This document shows, piece by piece, positions 8,586-17,621 of a DNA stretch of 64,000 nt (position 1 is its first letter; each line of letters starts with the position of its first letter). The stretch spans positions 3,862,279 through 3,926,278 of the forward strand of contig NZ_CP011514.1 in the NCBI RefSeq assembly GCF_001653795.1, given 5' to 3'. Below the pieces are notes generated by a model. The model worked only from the letters and a program-made list of their open reading frames with translations. It made no database searches and was not told the DNA's origin. This stretch comes from Mitsuaria sp. 7 (lineage in GTDB: Bacteria; Pseudomonadota; Gammaproteobacteria; Burkholderiales; Burkholderiaceae_C). The position numbers and the translations under genes were made by a program.

Positions 8586-9470
8586 ATGAACACCTCCTCC
8601 TTCCCCCTGCGCCGCGTGATCTCCATCGCGGTCACCCTGGCCGTCGTCGGCGGCGCCCTGTGGGCCGCCGGCAAGCTCTGGGACCGCTACGAACTCCAGC
8701 CCTGGACCCGCGACGGCCGCGTGCGCGCCAACGTCGTGCAGATCGCGCCCGACGTCTCCGGCCTGGTCACCGCCGTGCCGGTGCAGGACAACCAGCAGGT
8801 CGCCGCGGGTGCGCTGCTGTTCGAGGTCGACCGCGCGCGCTACGAGCTTGCGCTGCGGCAGTCGCAGGCGCAGCTGTCGGCGCAGAAGGTCGCGCTGGCG
8901 CAAGCGCTGCGCGAGGCCGATCGCAACAAGGGACTCGGCACGCTGGTCTCGCAGGAAGCCAGCGAGCAGACCCGCAGCCGCGCCGAGCAGGCGCGCGCCG
9001 CCGTCGCGCAGGCCGAGGTGGCGGTCGACGGCGCCAGGCTCAACCTGGCGCGCGCCGAGATCCGCGCGCCGTCCGCCGGCACGATCACCAACTTCGACCT
9101 GCGCCAGGGCGCGTATGCGACCGCCGGGCATGCGGTGCTCGCGCTCGTCGACGCCGGCTCGCTCTACGTCGAGGGCTACTTCGAGGAAACGAAGCTGCCG
9201 CGCATCCACGTCGGCGATGTCGTCGAGGTCAAGCCGATGGGCGCGAGCCGCGCGCTGACGGGCCGCGTGGAAAGCCTGTCCGCCGGCATCGCCGACCGAG
9301 ACCGCAGCACCAGCGCCAACCTGCTGCCCAGCGTGAACCCGACCTTCAACTGGGTGCGGCTGCCGCAGCGCGTGCCGGTGCGGGTGAAGCTCGATCCGCT
9401 GCCGGCGGGCGAGCGGCTCGTCGCGGGGCAGACGGTGACCGTGCAGGTCCTTGCCGGAGTGAAATCTTGA
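8586..9470 (+). CDS. HlyD-family periplasmic adaptor (membrane fusion protein)
   Basis: Periplasmic adaptor of 294 residues that links the FUSC pump to the outer-membrane channel. One N-terminal transmembrane anchor (about 10-30) is followed by a barrel-sandwich half (DGRVRANVVQIAPDVSGLV), an alpha-helical hairpin rich in Ala, Gln and Arg (about 80-150) and the second lipoyl half (IRAPSAGTITNFDLRQG). Size and order resemble AaeA/EmrA. It lies 69 bp after the DUF1656 gene and overlaps the next gene by four bases. Confidence 0.92.
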   Translation: MNTSSFPLRRVISIAVTLAVVGGALWAAGKLWDRYELQPWTRDGRVRANVVQIAPDVSGLVTAVPVQDNQQVAAGALLFEVDRARYELALRQSQAQLSAQKVALAQALREADRNKGLGTLVSQEASEQTRSRAEQARAAVAQAEVAVDGARLNLARAEIRAPSAGTITNFDLRQGAYATAGHAVLALVDAGSLYVEGYFEETKLPRIHVGDVVEVKPMGASRALTGRVESLSAGIADRDRSTSANLLPSVNPTFNWVRLPQRVPVRVKLDPLPAGERLVAGQTVTVQVLAGVKS

Positions 9471-10972
9471 GCCGCGCGATCAGACCCGTCCTGGCGCTGC
9501 TCGCGGCGGCGGCGCTCGCGGCCTGCTCGACAGCGCCGAAGGGCCCCGACTATCAGATGCCGGCCGAGGCCACCGCGCTGAAGCCGCGCGCGTCCGCGCC
9601 GTTGCTTGAGCAGCAGCGCGCCGCGGAGACCGCGCAAGTCGACGGCACGACAGCGCCCTTCGACGCCGCGCCACTGCCAGCGCACTGGTGGCGGCTGTTC
9701 CAGGATCCCAGGCTGGATGCCTTGGTGGAGCGGGCGCTCGCGCGCAACACCGACCTGCGTCAGGCGGTCGCGAACCTCGAGCGCGTCCAGGCCCTCGAAT
9801 CCGAAGTCGCGGGCGGCGGGAAGCCGACCGTCAGCGTCAATGGCGGCCCGAGCTACGGCCACCCGTCGGGCCTCTCGATGCTGAAGAAGGACTACGTGCC
9901 GCCCGACACCTACCGCTACAGCGCCGGTGTGGGTCTGTCGTACCAGCTCGACCTGTTCGGCCAGATCCGCCGCGCGATCGAGTCCTCGCATGCGAGCACG
10001 GAAGCGGCCGCGGCCGCGCTCGACCTCGTCAAGGTGAACGTCGCGGCGGGCACGGCACGCGCGTATGCGGAAGCCTGCGCGACGGGCCAGCGACTCACGT
10101 CCGCGCAGCATTCGGTCGACCTGCAGCGCGAGGCGATCGACGTCACCGAGCGGCTGCAACACGCCGGCCGCGTCGGCGAGATCGACGCGGCGCGCGCCCG
10201 CAGCCAGCTTCAGCAGCTGCGGGCGGCGTTGCCGCCGCTGCTGGCGCAGCGGCAATCGGCGCTGTATCGACTCGCGACCTTGACCGGCGAACTGCCGGAG
10301 GACTTCCCGCGCGAATTGGCCGACTGCCATGTCGCGCCGCAGGTGGCCGGCACGATCCCGGTCGGCGACGGTGCCGCGCTGCTGCGCCGTCGGCCCGACA
10401 TCCGCCAGGCCGAGCGCGAACTGCACGCGGCGACGGCGCGCATCGGCGTCGCGATCGCGGACCGTTATCCGAAGATCAGCCTGGGGCTGTCGGCCGGCTC
10501 GGCGGGCACGCTCGCGGGCTTCGGCAAGAGCGACACGCTGAGCTGGAGCCTCGGTCCGCTGATCTCCTGGACGCTGCCCGACAACGGCATCGCCGACGCG
10601 CGGATCGCGCAGGCCGAGGCCGGCACGCGGCAGGCCGCGGCGCGTTTCGACGGCACGGTGCTGAACGCGCTGCGCGAGACCGAGACCGCCCTCAACCAGT
10701 ACGCCCGCGAACTGGATCGCCGCGCGGCGCTGCAGGCCTCGCGCGATGAGGCCGCGATCGTGGCCGGGCAGGCGCGGAGGCTGTATCAGGGCGGCAAGGT
10801 CGGTTATCTCGATGCGCTCGATGCCGATCGCGCGCTCGCGGCGAGTGATGCAGCGTTGGCCGCTTCCGAAGCCACGCTGATCGACGAGCAGGTCCAGCTC
10901 TTCCTCGCGCTGGGCGGCGGTTGGGAATCGACTGCGGAACAGGCCGGAGCCGCGACGCACGCCGCGCGCTGA
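9467..10972 (+). CDS. NodT-family outer-membrane efflux lipoprotein
   Basis: TolC-like channel of the tripartite pump, 501 residues. The start is taken as the TTG at 9467, which overlaps the stop of the fusion-protein gene (TTGA) and gives a clear lipoprotein signal ending LAAC at Cys20. Two outer-membrane-factor repeats follow, with typical segments SYQLDLFGQIRRAIESS and RRRPDIRQAERELHAATARIG. The rare start and four-base overlap suggest translational coupling. The next gene is convergent, and a hairpin follows eight bases after the stop. Confidence 0.9.
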   Translation: MSRAIRPVLALLAAAALAACSTAPKGPDYQMPAEATALKPRASAPLLEQQRAAETAQVDGTTAPFDAAPLPAHWWRLFQDPRLDALVERALARNTDLRQAVANLERVQALESEVAGGGKPTVSVNGGPSYGHPSGLSMLKKDYVPPDTYRYSAGVGLSYQLDLFGQIRRAIESSHASTEAAAAALDLVKVNVAAGTARAYAEACATGQRLTSAQHSVDLQREAIDVTERLQHAGRVGEIDAARARSQLQQLRAALPPLLAQRQSALYRLATLTGELPEDFPRELADCHVAPQVAGTIPVGDGAALLRRRPDIRQAERELHAATARIGVAIADRYPKISLGLSAGSAGTLAGFGKSDTLSWSLGPLISWTLPDNGIADARIAQAEAGTRQAAARFDGTVLNALRETETALNQYARELDRRAALQASRDEAAIVAGQARRLYQGGKVGYLDALDADRALAASDAALAASEATLIDEQVQLFLALGGGWESTAEQAGAATHAAR

Positions 10973-10974
10973 TG

Positions 10975-11003
10975 AAAAAAGGCGGCCCCTCGCGGGACCG
11001 CCT
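10975..11003 (-). terminator. Terminator between convergent efflux operon and PHP lipoprotein gene
   Basis: A G/C stem at 10981-11002 with one mismatch (GGCGGCCCC / GGGACCGCC) is preceded by A6 on the plus strand, so it reads as a stem with a U6 tail for minus-strand transcripts. Only two T residues follow on the plus strand, where termination would be weaker. Confidence 0.65.
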
Positions 11004-11025
11004 TCCTCTGACTTCACCGGCTGCC

Positions 11026-11063
11026 GGCCCTCACCCCCACCCTCTCCCGCAAGCGGGAGAGGG
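11026..11063 (+). repeat. Palindromic intergenic repeat, copy 1
   Basis: GGCCCTCACCCC-type head followed by a perfect hairpin with arms CCCTCTCCCGC and GCGGGAGAGGG around AA (11040-11063). The same element occurs near 26171 (split by an insertion sequence) and, inverted, at 27527. All copies lie between convergent genes, which suits a REP-like element that may also end transcripts. Confidence 0.85.
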
Positions 11064-11124
11064 AGCAAGAGCGGGAGCGCTCGCCCCTCCTCCTCGGCCG
11101 CCCCTCAGCGGCCGTGTTCCTTCA

Positions 11125-13593
11125 TCAGGGATAGCTGATCGTCAGCTTGTAGGGCGAGGTCGTGCTCGATCCCGTGTACGACATCACCTTGATGTAGACC
11201 GTCTGCGCGGTCGCGCCGTTCTGGTACGTCAGCGACTCCGTGCTGCCGACCGCTTCCGAGCGCGCCAGGCCCGTGCCGGTGGACTTCACCACGTACAGGT
11301 CGTAGTCGATGCTCGACGAGGTCGGGCCGGTCATGTCCACGCGCAGGCGCTGGTTGGCGGCCAGCGTGACCTTGAAGAAGTCGATGTCGCTGGCGCTGCC
11401 GATGAAGCCGGTCAGCTGGTTGCGGCTGCCCAGCGCGTTCGCCGCGGCGATCGTGTTGTTGGGCTCGACTTCGTCCGCCGCATCGACGACGTTGTTGACG
11501 GTGAAGCTCACCGGCGCCGAGGTCGTCGTGTTGCCGGCCGCGTCATAGGCCTTGGCCACGAGGCTGTGCGTGCCGTTGGTCAGTTGCGTCGAGTTGACCG
11601 CGATCGAGTACGGCGAGGTGGTGTCGATCTCGCGCAGCGCGCCGTCCAGCCAGAACTCGACCTGCGTCACGCCGATGTTGTCGCTGGCGGTGGCGGAGAA
11701 CGTGATCGTGCCGGTCGTGCCGTTCACCGCGGCCGTCACCGACGGCGGCGTCGTGTCGCCGCCGCTCGCCCCCTGGTTGACCCAGATCGGCGAGGACCAC
11801 AGCACCTTGCCGTCGTCCTGCGTGACCTTGGCGTAGTAGAAGTGCTTGCCGTTGGCCGGCGTGATCGTCGCCGTCGGGCTGTTGCCCAGCAGCGTGACCG
11901 TGCCGTTGCGGCCGGGGACGCCTTCCCAGATCTCGGTCTGCACCACCGTGCGGCCGTTCGGGTTGTAGAACCCGACGTTCAGCGCCAGCGCGCCGGCGTT
12001 GTCGAAGCGCTCGCCCATGATCTTGCCGTTGGCGCTGAAGATCAGTTGCGAGTTCTTGTCCAGCGTCGCGAAGACGCGGCGCGCCTTCAGCGCGTCGACC
12101 AGCGAGGCCTTGCTCAGCGCCGTCCCCGTCGGGATCAGCACCGCGGTGCGGTTCGTGTAGGACTTGCCCCAGTTGGCGCAGTGGTTGTCCTGGTTGGTCG
12201 CCGGCGCGACGTGGAAGCCGCGCTCCAGCAGCTTCTTCCACGAGCCTTCATACGAACTGCGCGAGGTCTCGCTCTCGGTCGTGTTGGACGAGAACGCGGA
12301 GGTGTTCATCACCTCGGACATCACCATCACCTCGTCGCCGTCGGCGCTGTAGGCCATGTCGGTGCCGTTGATGATGAACTGGCCGCTGGAGTCCGGATGG
12401 TTGAACTGGCCGATCAGGCCTTGCGCGCGCATCACCGAGTACAGCGTCGCGTAGTCGTTCTTGGCGATGTAGCGGTCGCCGAAGAGCTCGTTCTGCGCGT
12501 TGTATTCCCAGGAGAACAGCTCGTTGCTGTTGAAGATGTTCAGGTGGCCGCCGTTGTTGATGACGCCCCACTCCATGCCGTACATCGCCAGGAATCCGGC
12601 GTTGGCCGCGGTGTAGTCGGTCGCAATCTGCAGGCCGCGCTGGTAGCGCGCCTTGGCCGCGGTGGCGCTGCCGCTGGTGTTGGTGCTCGACGAGCCGTCG
12701 AAGTAGTGGTTGTGGTCGGTGTTGGCGAAGATGTCCAGGCCCGCGTCCTTGGCGTACGGGAAGGCCGCGTCGGGACCGAAGGCCCCCGTCTGCGCCGGCT
12801 GCGAGGAGCTGCAGCTGCCGATGGCGCCGCCGCCGTCGGAGTCGTTGGTCTGGCCGTGGAAGCTGCCGTAGTAGATGGTGTAGGGCCAGGAGCCCGCACC
12901 GATCACCGCCGACTGCGCGCGCACGCGCTGGTCGGCCTCGCCCGAGGCGCCCGCGGCCAGCGGACGCAGCGTGCCCATCGCGATCTTGGCCGGCTTGCCG
13001 AGGGCGAAGGTCCAGCTCTGCTCGACCGCATGGCCGTCCGCACCGGCCTGCTGCGCGGCGAGGATCTCGGCGAATTGCGCGTCGCCGCCGGTGCTCTTGA
13101 GCTCGGCGTCGGCCTTGGCGCTCAGCGCCGTCAGCGTCGCGGTGTAGAGGCCGTCCGGCAGGCTCGCGTCGCCGCGGCCAGCCCAGTTCAGCGCGACGGT
13201 CTTGACGTCGCCGGCGTACTTCTCGACGCCGCTCCAGCGCTTGACCACCACGCCCTTGGGCGAGCGCAGCTCGACGCGGTAGGCCAGCAGCGTGCCGGCG
13301 GGCGCGCCGACGTAGTCGAGGTGGACGGCGAACTCGCGCGCGCCGGTGGCTTCGGCGCCGGTGAACGGCACGTCGAGCGCGGCATCGAACTCGTGGTGGT
13401 CGGGGTACTTGGCCGAGGGATCAGCGGTCAGCGCGGTCGCGCGGTCATCAGGCGTGGCCGCCTGCTGCTGCGTCTGCGACTTCTCGCCGTTGAGGCCGCC
13501 GCCGCAGGCGGTCAGCACGACGGCCATGGCGCTCAGCGTGGTGACGCGCAGCACGGCGCGTCCGGACAGGGGGAACAGGGTGCGGAAGTTCAT
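11125..13593 (-). CDS. CehA/McbA-type PHP metallohydrolase lipoprotein with Ig-like and PPC domains
   Basis: Exported lipoprotein of 822 residues with lipobox LTAC (Cys30) and a Gly-rich tether. The central part resembles PHP-fold phosphoesterases of the CehA/McbA group: YYGSFHGQTNDSDGGG, DIFANTDHNHYF and LIGQFNHPD contain candidate metal ligands, although several usual histidines are hard to place. An Ig-like domain (about 600-700; TPPSVTAAVNG) and a pre-peptidase C-terminal (PPC) domain (about 715-822; EVEPNNTIAAANAL) follow. Substrate unknown; an organophosphate or polymer-linked ester outside the cell is possible. It sits 23 bp after a PEP-CTERM gene with GAGGAG before its start, so the two are probably co-transcribed. 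Confidence 0.75.
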   Translation of the reverse strand: MNFRTLFPLSGRAVLRVTTLSAMAVVLTACGGGLNGEKSQTQQQAATPDDRATALTADPSAKYPDHHEFDAALDVPFTGAEATGAREFAVHLDYVGAPAGTLLAYRVELRSPKGVVVKRWSGVEKYAGDVKTVALNWAGRGDASLPDGLYTATLTALSAKADAELKSTGGDAQFAEILAAQQAGADGHAVEQSWTFALGKPAKIAMGTLRPLAAGASGEADQRVRAQSAVIGAGSWPYTIYYGSFHGQTNDSDGGGAIGSCSSSQPAQTGAFGPDAAFPYAKDAGLDIFANTDHNHYFDGSSSTNTSGSATAAKARYQRGLQIATDYTAANAGFLAMYGMEWGVINNGGHLNIFNSNELFSWEYNAQNELFGDRYIAKNDYATLYSVMRAQGLIGQFNHPDSSGQFIINGTDMAYSADGDEVMVMSEVMNTSAFSSNTTESETSRSSYEGSWKKLLERGFHVAPATNQDNHCANWGKSYTNRTAVLIPTGTALSKASLVDALKARRVFATLDKNSQLIFSANGKIMGERFDNAGALALNVGFYNPNGRTVVQTEIWEGVPGRNGTVTLLGNSPTATITPANGKHFYYAKVTQDDGKVLWSSPIWVNQGASGGDTTPPSVTAAVNGTTGTITFSATASDNIGVTQVEFWLDGALREIDTTSPYSIAVNSTQLTNGTHSLVAKAYDAAGNTTTSAPVSFTVNNVVDAADEVEPNNTIAAANALGSRNQLTGFIGSASDIDFFKVTLAANQRLRVDMTGPTSSSIDYDLYVVKSTGTGLARSEAVGSTESLTYQNGATAQTVYIKVMSYTGSSTTSPYKLTISYP

Positions 13594-13616
13594 GGGGGTG
13601 TGCTCCTCGACGTTGT

Positions 13617-14342
13617 TCAGGCTTGCTTGCGGCGGCGGATGCTCACGCCCATCGCGCCGAGCGCGACCAGGGTCAGCGCGATCGAGGCGGGCTCGGGCAC
13701 TTCCGGCACGTCGACCTCGGGGATCAGCGCGCCGACGAACTGCACCATGTCGTAGCGGATGGTGCCGGCGGTGCCGTAGTTGCTCGTGGCGCCGGTGGCG
13801 CTGTAGGCCTGCGTGCCGGGCGCGAACATGCTGACCAGTTGCACCGCGAAGTTGGCGTTGTTGTCGACGCCGGCGATGTCGGAGAAGTCGAAGCCCAGGC
13901 CCTTCACGAAGACGCTGTCGCGCAGCATGCGGAAGGTGGTGGCCTCGATCCAGTTCTCACCGTCGAGGGTGTACTGCAGGGCGGTCCAGGACGAGGCCGT
14001 GGCGCTGTTGCGCTGGTCGAAGGTCAGGACGATGTCCTGGAAGCCGGTGGTGTCGATGGAGAAGCGCACGCCGGTCGTGCGGTCGCCGGTGCCTTGCGCG
14101 GCGTAGCCGGCGGTGTTCAGCGCCTGGGAGCCGGCGGTGGTGTCCGACGAGCCGGACTGGCTGACGAAGGTGGTGCTGACGCCCAGCGCGTCGAAGGACG
14201 CGTTGCCGTTGTCGGTGTAGGTGGGCTTCGTGGAGAACACGCCGTTGCGGTCGGCGGAGTAGCTCCAGAGCGCGACGGTGTCGGCCTGGGCGAGGCCGGT
14301 GAGCAGGAGACCTGCGGCGAGCAGGAAGGATTTGAGTTTCAT
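13617..14342 (-). CDS. PEP-CTERM sorting domain protein
   Basis: Exported protein of 241 residues. A signal peptide (first about 20 residues) precedes a beta-rich, Ser/Thr-rich body, and the last 26 residues are a PEP-CTERM tail: PEP at about 216-218, a hydrophobic helix and a terminal RRRK. PEP-CTERM proteins are processed by exosortase (EpsH/XrtA), usually in strains that make exopolysaccharide; no exosortase gene is in this window. The body matches no family I can name. It is first in a two-gene operon with the PHP lipoprotein, and a LacI-type palindrome lies 42 bp upstream. Confidence 0.88.
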   Translation of the reverse strand: MKLKSFLLAAGLLLTGLAQADTVALWSYSADRNGVFSTKPTYTDNGNASFDALGVSTTFVSQSGSSDTTAGSQALNTAGYAAQGTGDRTTGVRFSIDTTGFQDIVLTFDQRNSATASSWTALQYTLDGENWIEATTFRMLRDSVFVKGLGFDFSDIAGVDNNANFAVQLVSMFAPGTQAYSATGATSNYGTAGTIRYDMVQFVGALIPEVDVPEVPEPASIALTLVALGAMGVSIRRRKQA

Positions 14343-14732
14343 GGCGACCCCTCGGACTGTCTATCGTTGAACCAAAAGTTTGCGCAAACGTTTACGGCAA
14401 AACTTTGGCGGCAAATGCGTGATGTTGTGCGCTTGACTTCACGCACGTAAAGGAACGGGCGGAGCGTAGGGTCGCTTCGTGACAAGCAGGTTGCGGGGAA
14501 GCCCGGAGGCGGGAATGCCGCACCCCGCGTTTGAGGGGGTGAGCCGCACGGTGGGGGTTCGGGATGGGGCGGAAACGGCGGTGTGGGTGCGCCCTGCACC
14601 ACGCTGGATGTCCCTGCCGCGGTCTGGATAGTGAGGCGTAGGACCAGACCACCAACGAAACCCGTCTCCGTCTGACGGCCCTCCGCGACGGTCGCCCGAA
14701 TACTGTGTCTACCGCCACCCGAGAGGCCGCCG
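14343..14732. other. 390-bp divergent intergenic region
   Basis: Gap between the PEP-CTERM operon (minus) and the flavodoxin-fold reductase (plus). It holds a LacI-type palindrome next to the PEP-CTERM start (14384-14395) and otherwise G-rich sequence with no convincing ORF, terminator or strong sigma-70 promoter. A plausible ribosome site, GAGAGG, precedes the start at 14733. Confidence 0.6.
14384..14395. promoter_or_regulatory. LacI-family operator-like palindrome
   Basis: GCAAACGTTTAC is a 12-bp near-palindrome with the central CG and A/T flanks seen in LacI/GalR-family sites. It lies 42 bp upstream of the PEP-CTERM start. No LacI-type regulator is encoded in the window, so the link is inference. 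Confidence 0.45.
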
Positions 14733-15797
14733 ATGACCGTGATCCGCAAGGGCCAGCAGCCCGCGGAGCTGACCCGCGAGCAATTCCACGAGCGCTACAT
14801 GCGTCGCTTCCAGGACCCGGCCTACCGGGTCGAGCACGAGGCCATTGCGCGGCTGGAGACCATCGCCTTCGAGGCGATGAAGGAAGGCCGCAAGGCACCG
14901 GTCACGCGACCCGCCGGCAATGGCTTCAAGGATCCGTCGTATGAGGTCGCGGTCGAGTGGCTGGACACGCATCAGCGCCTCAAGATGGCCCAGCAGCGCT
15001 GGAGCGATCCCGCGACCCGCTCGCGCGTGCTGCTCGTCTGCGGCAGCGACCGCAACGACGGCACCTGCCCGGGCGAGATGTCCAAGACCTGGCGCATGAC
15101 GCAGATCGCCAAGGAGCAGCTCAGCCGTCACGACGTGATCGTCGACGTGCTGGACCTGAGCCTCATCACCTCCGAGTACGGGCGCCAGATCCATCCCTGC
15201 AAGGGCTGCGTGTCGACCGCCATGCCGCTCTGCCACTGGCCCTGCAGCTGCTATCCGAATCACGCGCTCGACCAGTCCAGCGACTGGATGAACGAGATCT
15301 ACGAGCGCTGGGTGTCCGCCCACGGCGTGATCCTGTTGACCCCGACCTACTGGTACCAGTCGCCCAGCGCCCTGAAGCTGATGATCGACCGCCTGGTCTG
15401 CGCCGACGGCGGCAATCCCGATCCGACCTCGACCCACGGCAAGAAGGTCGAGGAAGCCAAGGCGATCGAGGAGCAAGGCTGGGACTATCCCAAGCACCTC
15501 GAGGGCCGCACCTATGGCCTGGTGGTGCACGGCGACGTGGCCGGCGTGGAAGCGCAGCGGCGCAACCTCGGCGACTGGCTGGACTGGATGGGCCTGGTCG
15601 ACGCCGGCAACCTCTCCCAACTCGACCGCTACATCGGCTACTTCGAGCCCTACTTCAACAGCCACGAGGCGCTGGACCGCGACGAGGCCCTCCAGAACGA
15701 GGTTCGCCTGGTGGCCGACCTCGTCGGCGACGCGGTCAAGCAGTTGCGGGAGGGAAAGCTGCCCCGTTCCAATCGCAAGGCCGTCCGCCCGAAGTGA
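14733..15797 (+). CDS. NADPH-dependent FMN reductase / flavodoxin-fold protein
   Basis: 354-residue cytoplasmic protein. An N-terminal region of about 95 residues without a recognised domain precedes a flavodoxin-like fold starting at RVLLVCGSDRNDGTCPGEMS, a phosphate-binding loop position. It continues with GVILLTPTYWYQSPSALKLMIDRL, the typical flavin-contact segment of NADPH-dependent FMN reductases. A cysteine-rich insert (HPCKGCVSTAMPLCHWPCSC) is unusual and could bind a metal or cluster. Electron acceptor unknown. A small acidic protein gene follows 58 bp downstream, probably in the same transcript. Confidence 0.8.
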   Translation: MTVIRKGQQPAELTREQFHERYMRRFQDPAYRVEHEAIARLETIAFEAMKEGRKAPVTRPAGNGFKDPSYEVAVEWLDTHQRLKMAQQRWSDPATRSRVLLVCGSDRNDGTCPGEMSKTWRMTQIAKEQLSRHDVIVDVLDLSLITSEYGRQIHPCKGCVSTAMPLCHWPCSCYPNHALDQSSDWMNEIYERWVSAHGVILLTPTYWYQSPSALKLMIDRLVCADGGNPDPTSTHGKKVEEAKAIEEQGWDYPKHLEGRTYGLVVHGDVAGVEAQRRNLGDWLDWMGLVDAGNLSQLDRYIGYFEPYFNSHEALDRDEALQNEVRLVADLVGDAVKQLREGKLPRSNRKAVRPK

Positions 15798-15855
15798 CGA
15801 CGGCTTCGCCATTCCGTACGACCTCCCCTCGACTCATCCCTCAAGGAGCGCTCCG

Positions 15856-16110
15856 ATGGCCCATTCCCCTTCCCACGCCAGTGCAACGCACCAACTCCGC
15901 CCGGAACTGCCGGCCGACACGCCGCCGTTCCCGACCTCCGATACCGACGTCGATTCCGACGATCTCGACAGCGTCTACGGCCAGCTCGTGAAGGGCGTGG
16001 GCCATGAGTTCGTCACCGACGGCAACGTCGACGAACTCGCCCGCCGCGCCGAGCAGGACGGTCATCCGATCCTCGCCACCGAACTCCGGGAGTGGAAGGC
16101 GCCCTGCTGA
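15856..16110 (+). CDS. Small acidic conserved protein, function unknown
   Basis: 84-residue protein with a Ser/His-rich N-terminus, an Asp-rich centre (SDTDVDSDDLDSVYGQLVKG) and a short helical C-terminus. The start ATG at 15856 has AAGGAG nine bases upstream. No signal peptide, membrane segment or known domain is visible. It follows the FMN reductase and is closed by a terminator, so the two probably form an operon. Confidence 0.7.
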   Translation: MAHSPSHASATHQLRPELPADTPPFPTSDTDVDSDDLDSVYGQLVKGVGHEFVTDGNVDELARRAEQDGHPILATELREWKAPC

Positions 16111-16143
16111 CGCCGGTCCGCTGATGTCCGTTCCCCAATGAGC

Positions 16144-16168
16144 CAGGGCCCCTTTCGGGGCCCTGTTT
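16144..16168 (+). terminator. Terminator after the small acidic protein gene
   Basis: Nine-bp perfect stem CAGGGCCCC / GGGGCCCTG with a TTTC loop and a short T3 tract, 34 bp after the stop. The same hairpin may also end the convergent ubiE transcript, although no U-tract follows on that strand. Confidence 0.75.
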
Positions 16169-16199
16169 CCTGGCGCGCGGGGTCAGGCCTTGCCGTCGC

Positions 16200-16931
16200 T
16201 CAGCACTTGATGCCCGCGTGCAGCGCCACGACGCCGCCGGTCAGGTTGTGCACGTCCACGTGGCCGAAGCCGGCCGTCTTCATCATGGCCTTGAGTTCGG
16301 CCTGCGGCGGATGCATGCGGATCGACTCGGCCAGGTAGCGGTAGCTCTCGGCGTCGCCCGCGATCAGCGAGCCGATGCGGGGCAGGATCTTGAAGGAGTA
16401 CCAGTCGTAAGGCTTGCGCAGCGGCTCCGCGACCTGGGAAAACTCAAGCACCAGCAGGCGGCCGCCCGGGCGCAGCACGCGGTTCATCTCGGCCAGCGCC
16501 TGGTCCTTGTGCGTCATGTTGCGCAGGCCGAAGGCCACGCAAACGAGGTCGAACGAGCCGTCCTTGTAGGGCAGCGCCTCGGCGTCGCAGAGGTTGGTCG
16601 GCAGGACCAGGCCTTCGTCGATCAGGCGCTCGCGGCCGGTGCGCAGCATGGCCTCGTTGATGTCGGTGTGCACGACCATGCCGCGCTCGCCGACCTTCTT
16701 CGCGAACAGCCGCGCCATGTCGCCGGTCCCGCCGGCGATGTCCAGCACCCGGTCGCCCGGCTTGAGGTTGGCCACGGCCAGCGTGTACAGCTTCCAGGCG
16801 CGATGCATCCCCATCGACATCAGGTCGTTCATGACGTCGTAGCGCGAAGCGACCGAATCGAACACGCCGCGCACGCGCTTGGCCTTGGCGGTCTCGTCGA
16901 CGGATTCGAAGCCGAAATGGGTGGAGCTCAT
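16200..16931 (-). CDS. ubiE: Ubiquinone/menaquinone biosynthesis C-methyltransferase
   Basis: SAM-dependent methyltransferase of 243 residues that C-methylates the demethylated quinone ring in ubiquinone (and menaquinone) synthesis. The start region [20 protein letters not shown] and the motif [18 protein letters not shown] are characteristic of UbiE, the SAM-binding motif I is [12 protein letters not shown], and [15 protein letters not shown] is the second UbiE signature. Length is normal. It follows the DUF971 gene by 55 bp on the same strand, an arrangement common in Betaproteobacteria. Confidence 0.97.
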   Translation of the reverse strand: MSSTHFGFESVDETAKAKRVRGVFDSVASRYDVMNDLMSMGMHRAWKLYTLAVANLKPGDRVLDIAGGTGDMARLFAKKVGERGMVVHTDINEAMLRTGRERLIDEGLVLPTNLCDAEALPYKDGSFDLVCVAFGLRNMTHKDQALAEMNRVLRPGGRLLVLEFSQVAEPLRKPYDWYSFKILPRIGSLIAGDAESYRYLAESIRMHPPQAELKAMMKTAGFGHVDVHNLTGGVVALHAGIKC

Positions 16932-16986
16932 GGTGGGGTCCTGCTGAAGAGGGGCGCGTCGGAAGGCGATCGCCGCGCGGGATCGA

Positions 16987-17421
16987 TCAATGGCTGCTGC
17001 AGCTGCCGCCGCCGTGCGAATGGCCGCCCGAGCCCTTCGCCGCCATCGGGGCGTCGCGGTCCAGGCCGGCCGCCGCCAGCTGCGCTTCGTACTCGCGCAT
17101 CAGGCGGTCCTGGTCGCGGCCGAGCTCGTACAGATACGCCCAGGTGAACAGACCGCTCTCGTGACCGTCGGAGAAGGTCGGCTTCAGCGCGTAATGGCCG
17201 ACCTGCTCGATCGCGACGATGGTCACCTCGCGCTTGCCGGTCTGCAGCGTTTCCTGCCCCGGGCCGTGGCCCTGCACTTCCGCCGACGGGCTGCGCACGC
17301 GCATCAGCTCGAACGGGATGCGGAAACGCGCGCCGTCGGTGAAGGCGAGCTCCAGCACCCTGGACTGCTGGTGCGCGACGATGTCGGTGGGGAGCGGTGA
17401 ATTGGGGGCGAGACCGGCCAT
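16987..17421 (-). CDS. DUF971 family protein
   Basis: 144-residue protein with the DUF971 (gamma-butyrobetaine hydroxylase N-terminal-like) domain over about residues 10-105, including [20 protein letters not shown] and [12 protein letters not shown]. The domain is a small beta fold linked in other proteins to metal binding. The C-terminus is rich in Gly, His, Ser and Cys ([13 protein letters not shown]), a possible metal site. The start at 17421 is preferred because the residues upstream are not conserved-looking. It precedes ubiE and is probably co-transcribed with it. Confidence 0.85.
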   Translation of the reverse strand: MAGLAPNSPLPTDIVAHQQSRVLELAFTDGARFRIPFELMRVRSPSAEVQGHGPGQETLQTGKREVTIVAIEQVGHYALKPTFSDGHESGLFTWAYLYELGRDQDRLMREYEAQLAAAGLDRDAPMAAKGSGGHSHGGGSCSSH

Positions 17422-17514
17422 GAAAACGCGCGCGACGCGCGTGGGAAAGTGAGGGAGGCAGTGTAGCGGCCTGCTCCACCGGTGGACGCCAGCGCGGCTT
17501 TGACCGGCACGGGC

Positions 17515-17548
17515 AAAAAAAATCCCGCCAGCTTTCACTGGCGGGATT
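17515..17548 (-). terminator. Terminator of the S8 protease gene
   Basis: Eleven-bp perfect stem (AATCCCGCCAG / CTGGCGGGATT) with a six-base loop. On the minus strand it is followed by a run of eight U, 74 bp after the stop of the S8 protease, making it a strong terminator. Confidence 0.92.
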
Positions 17549-17621
17549 CAACGGGAGCCCCGTTCGGGCCCGAGGCACCCGGCTTACCAAACGAGGAGAG
17601 TGGCAAGTCCTTGCGGGGTCA

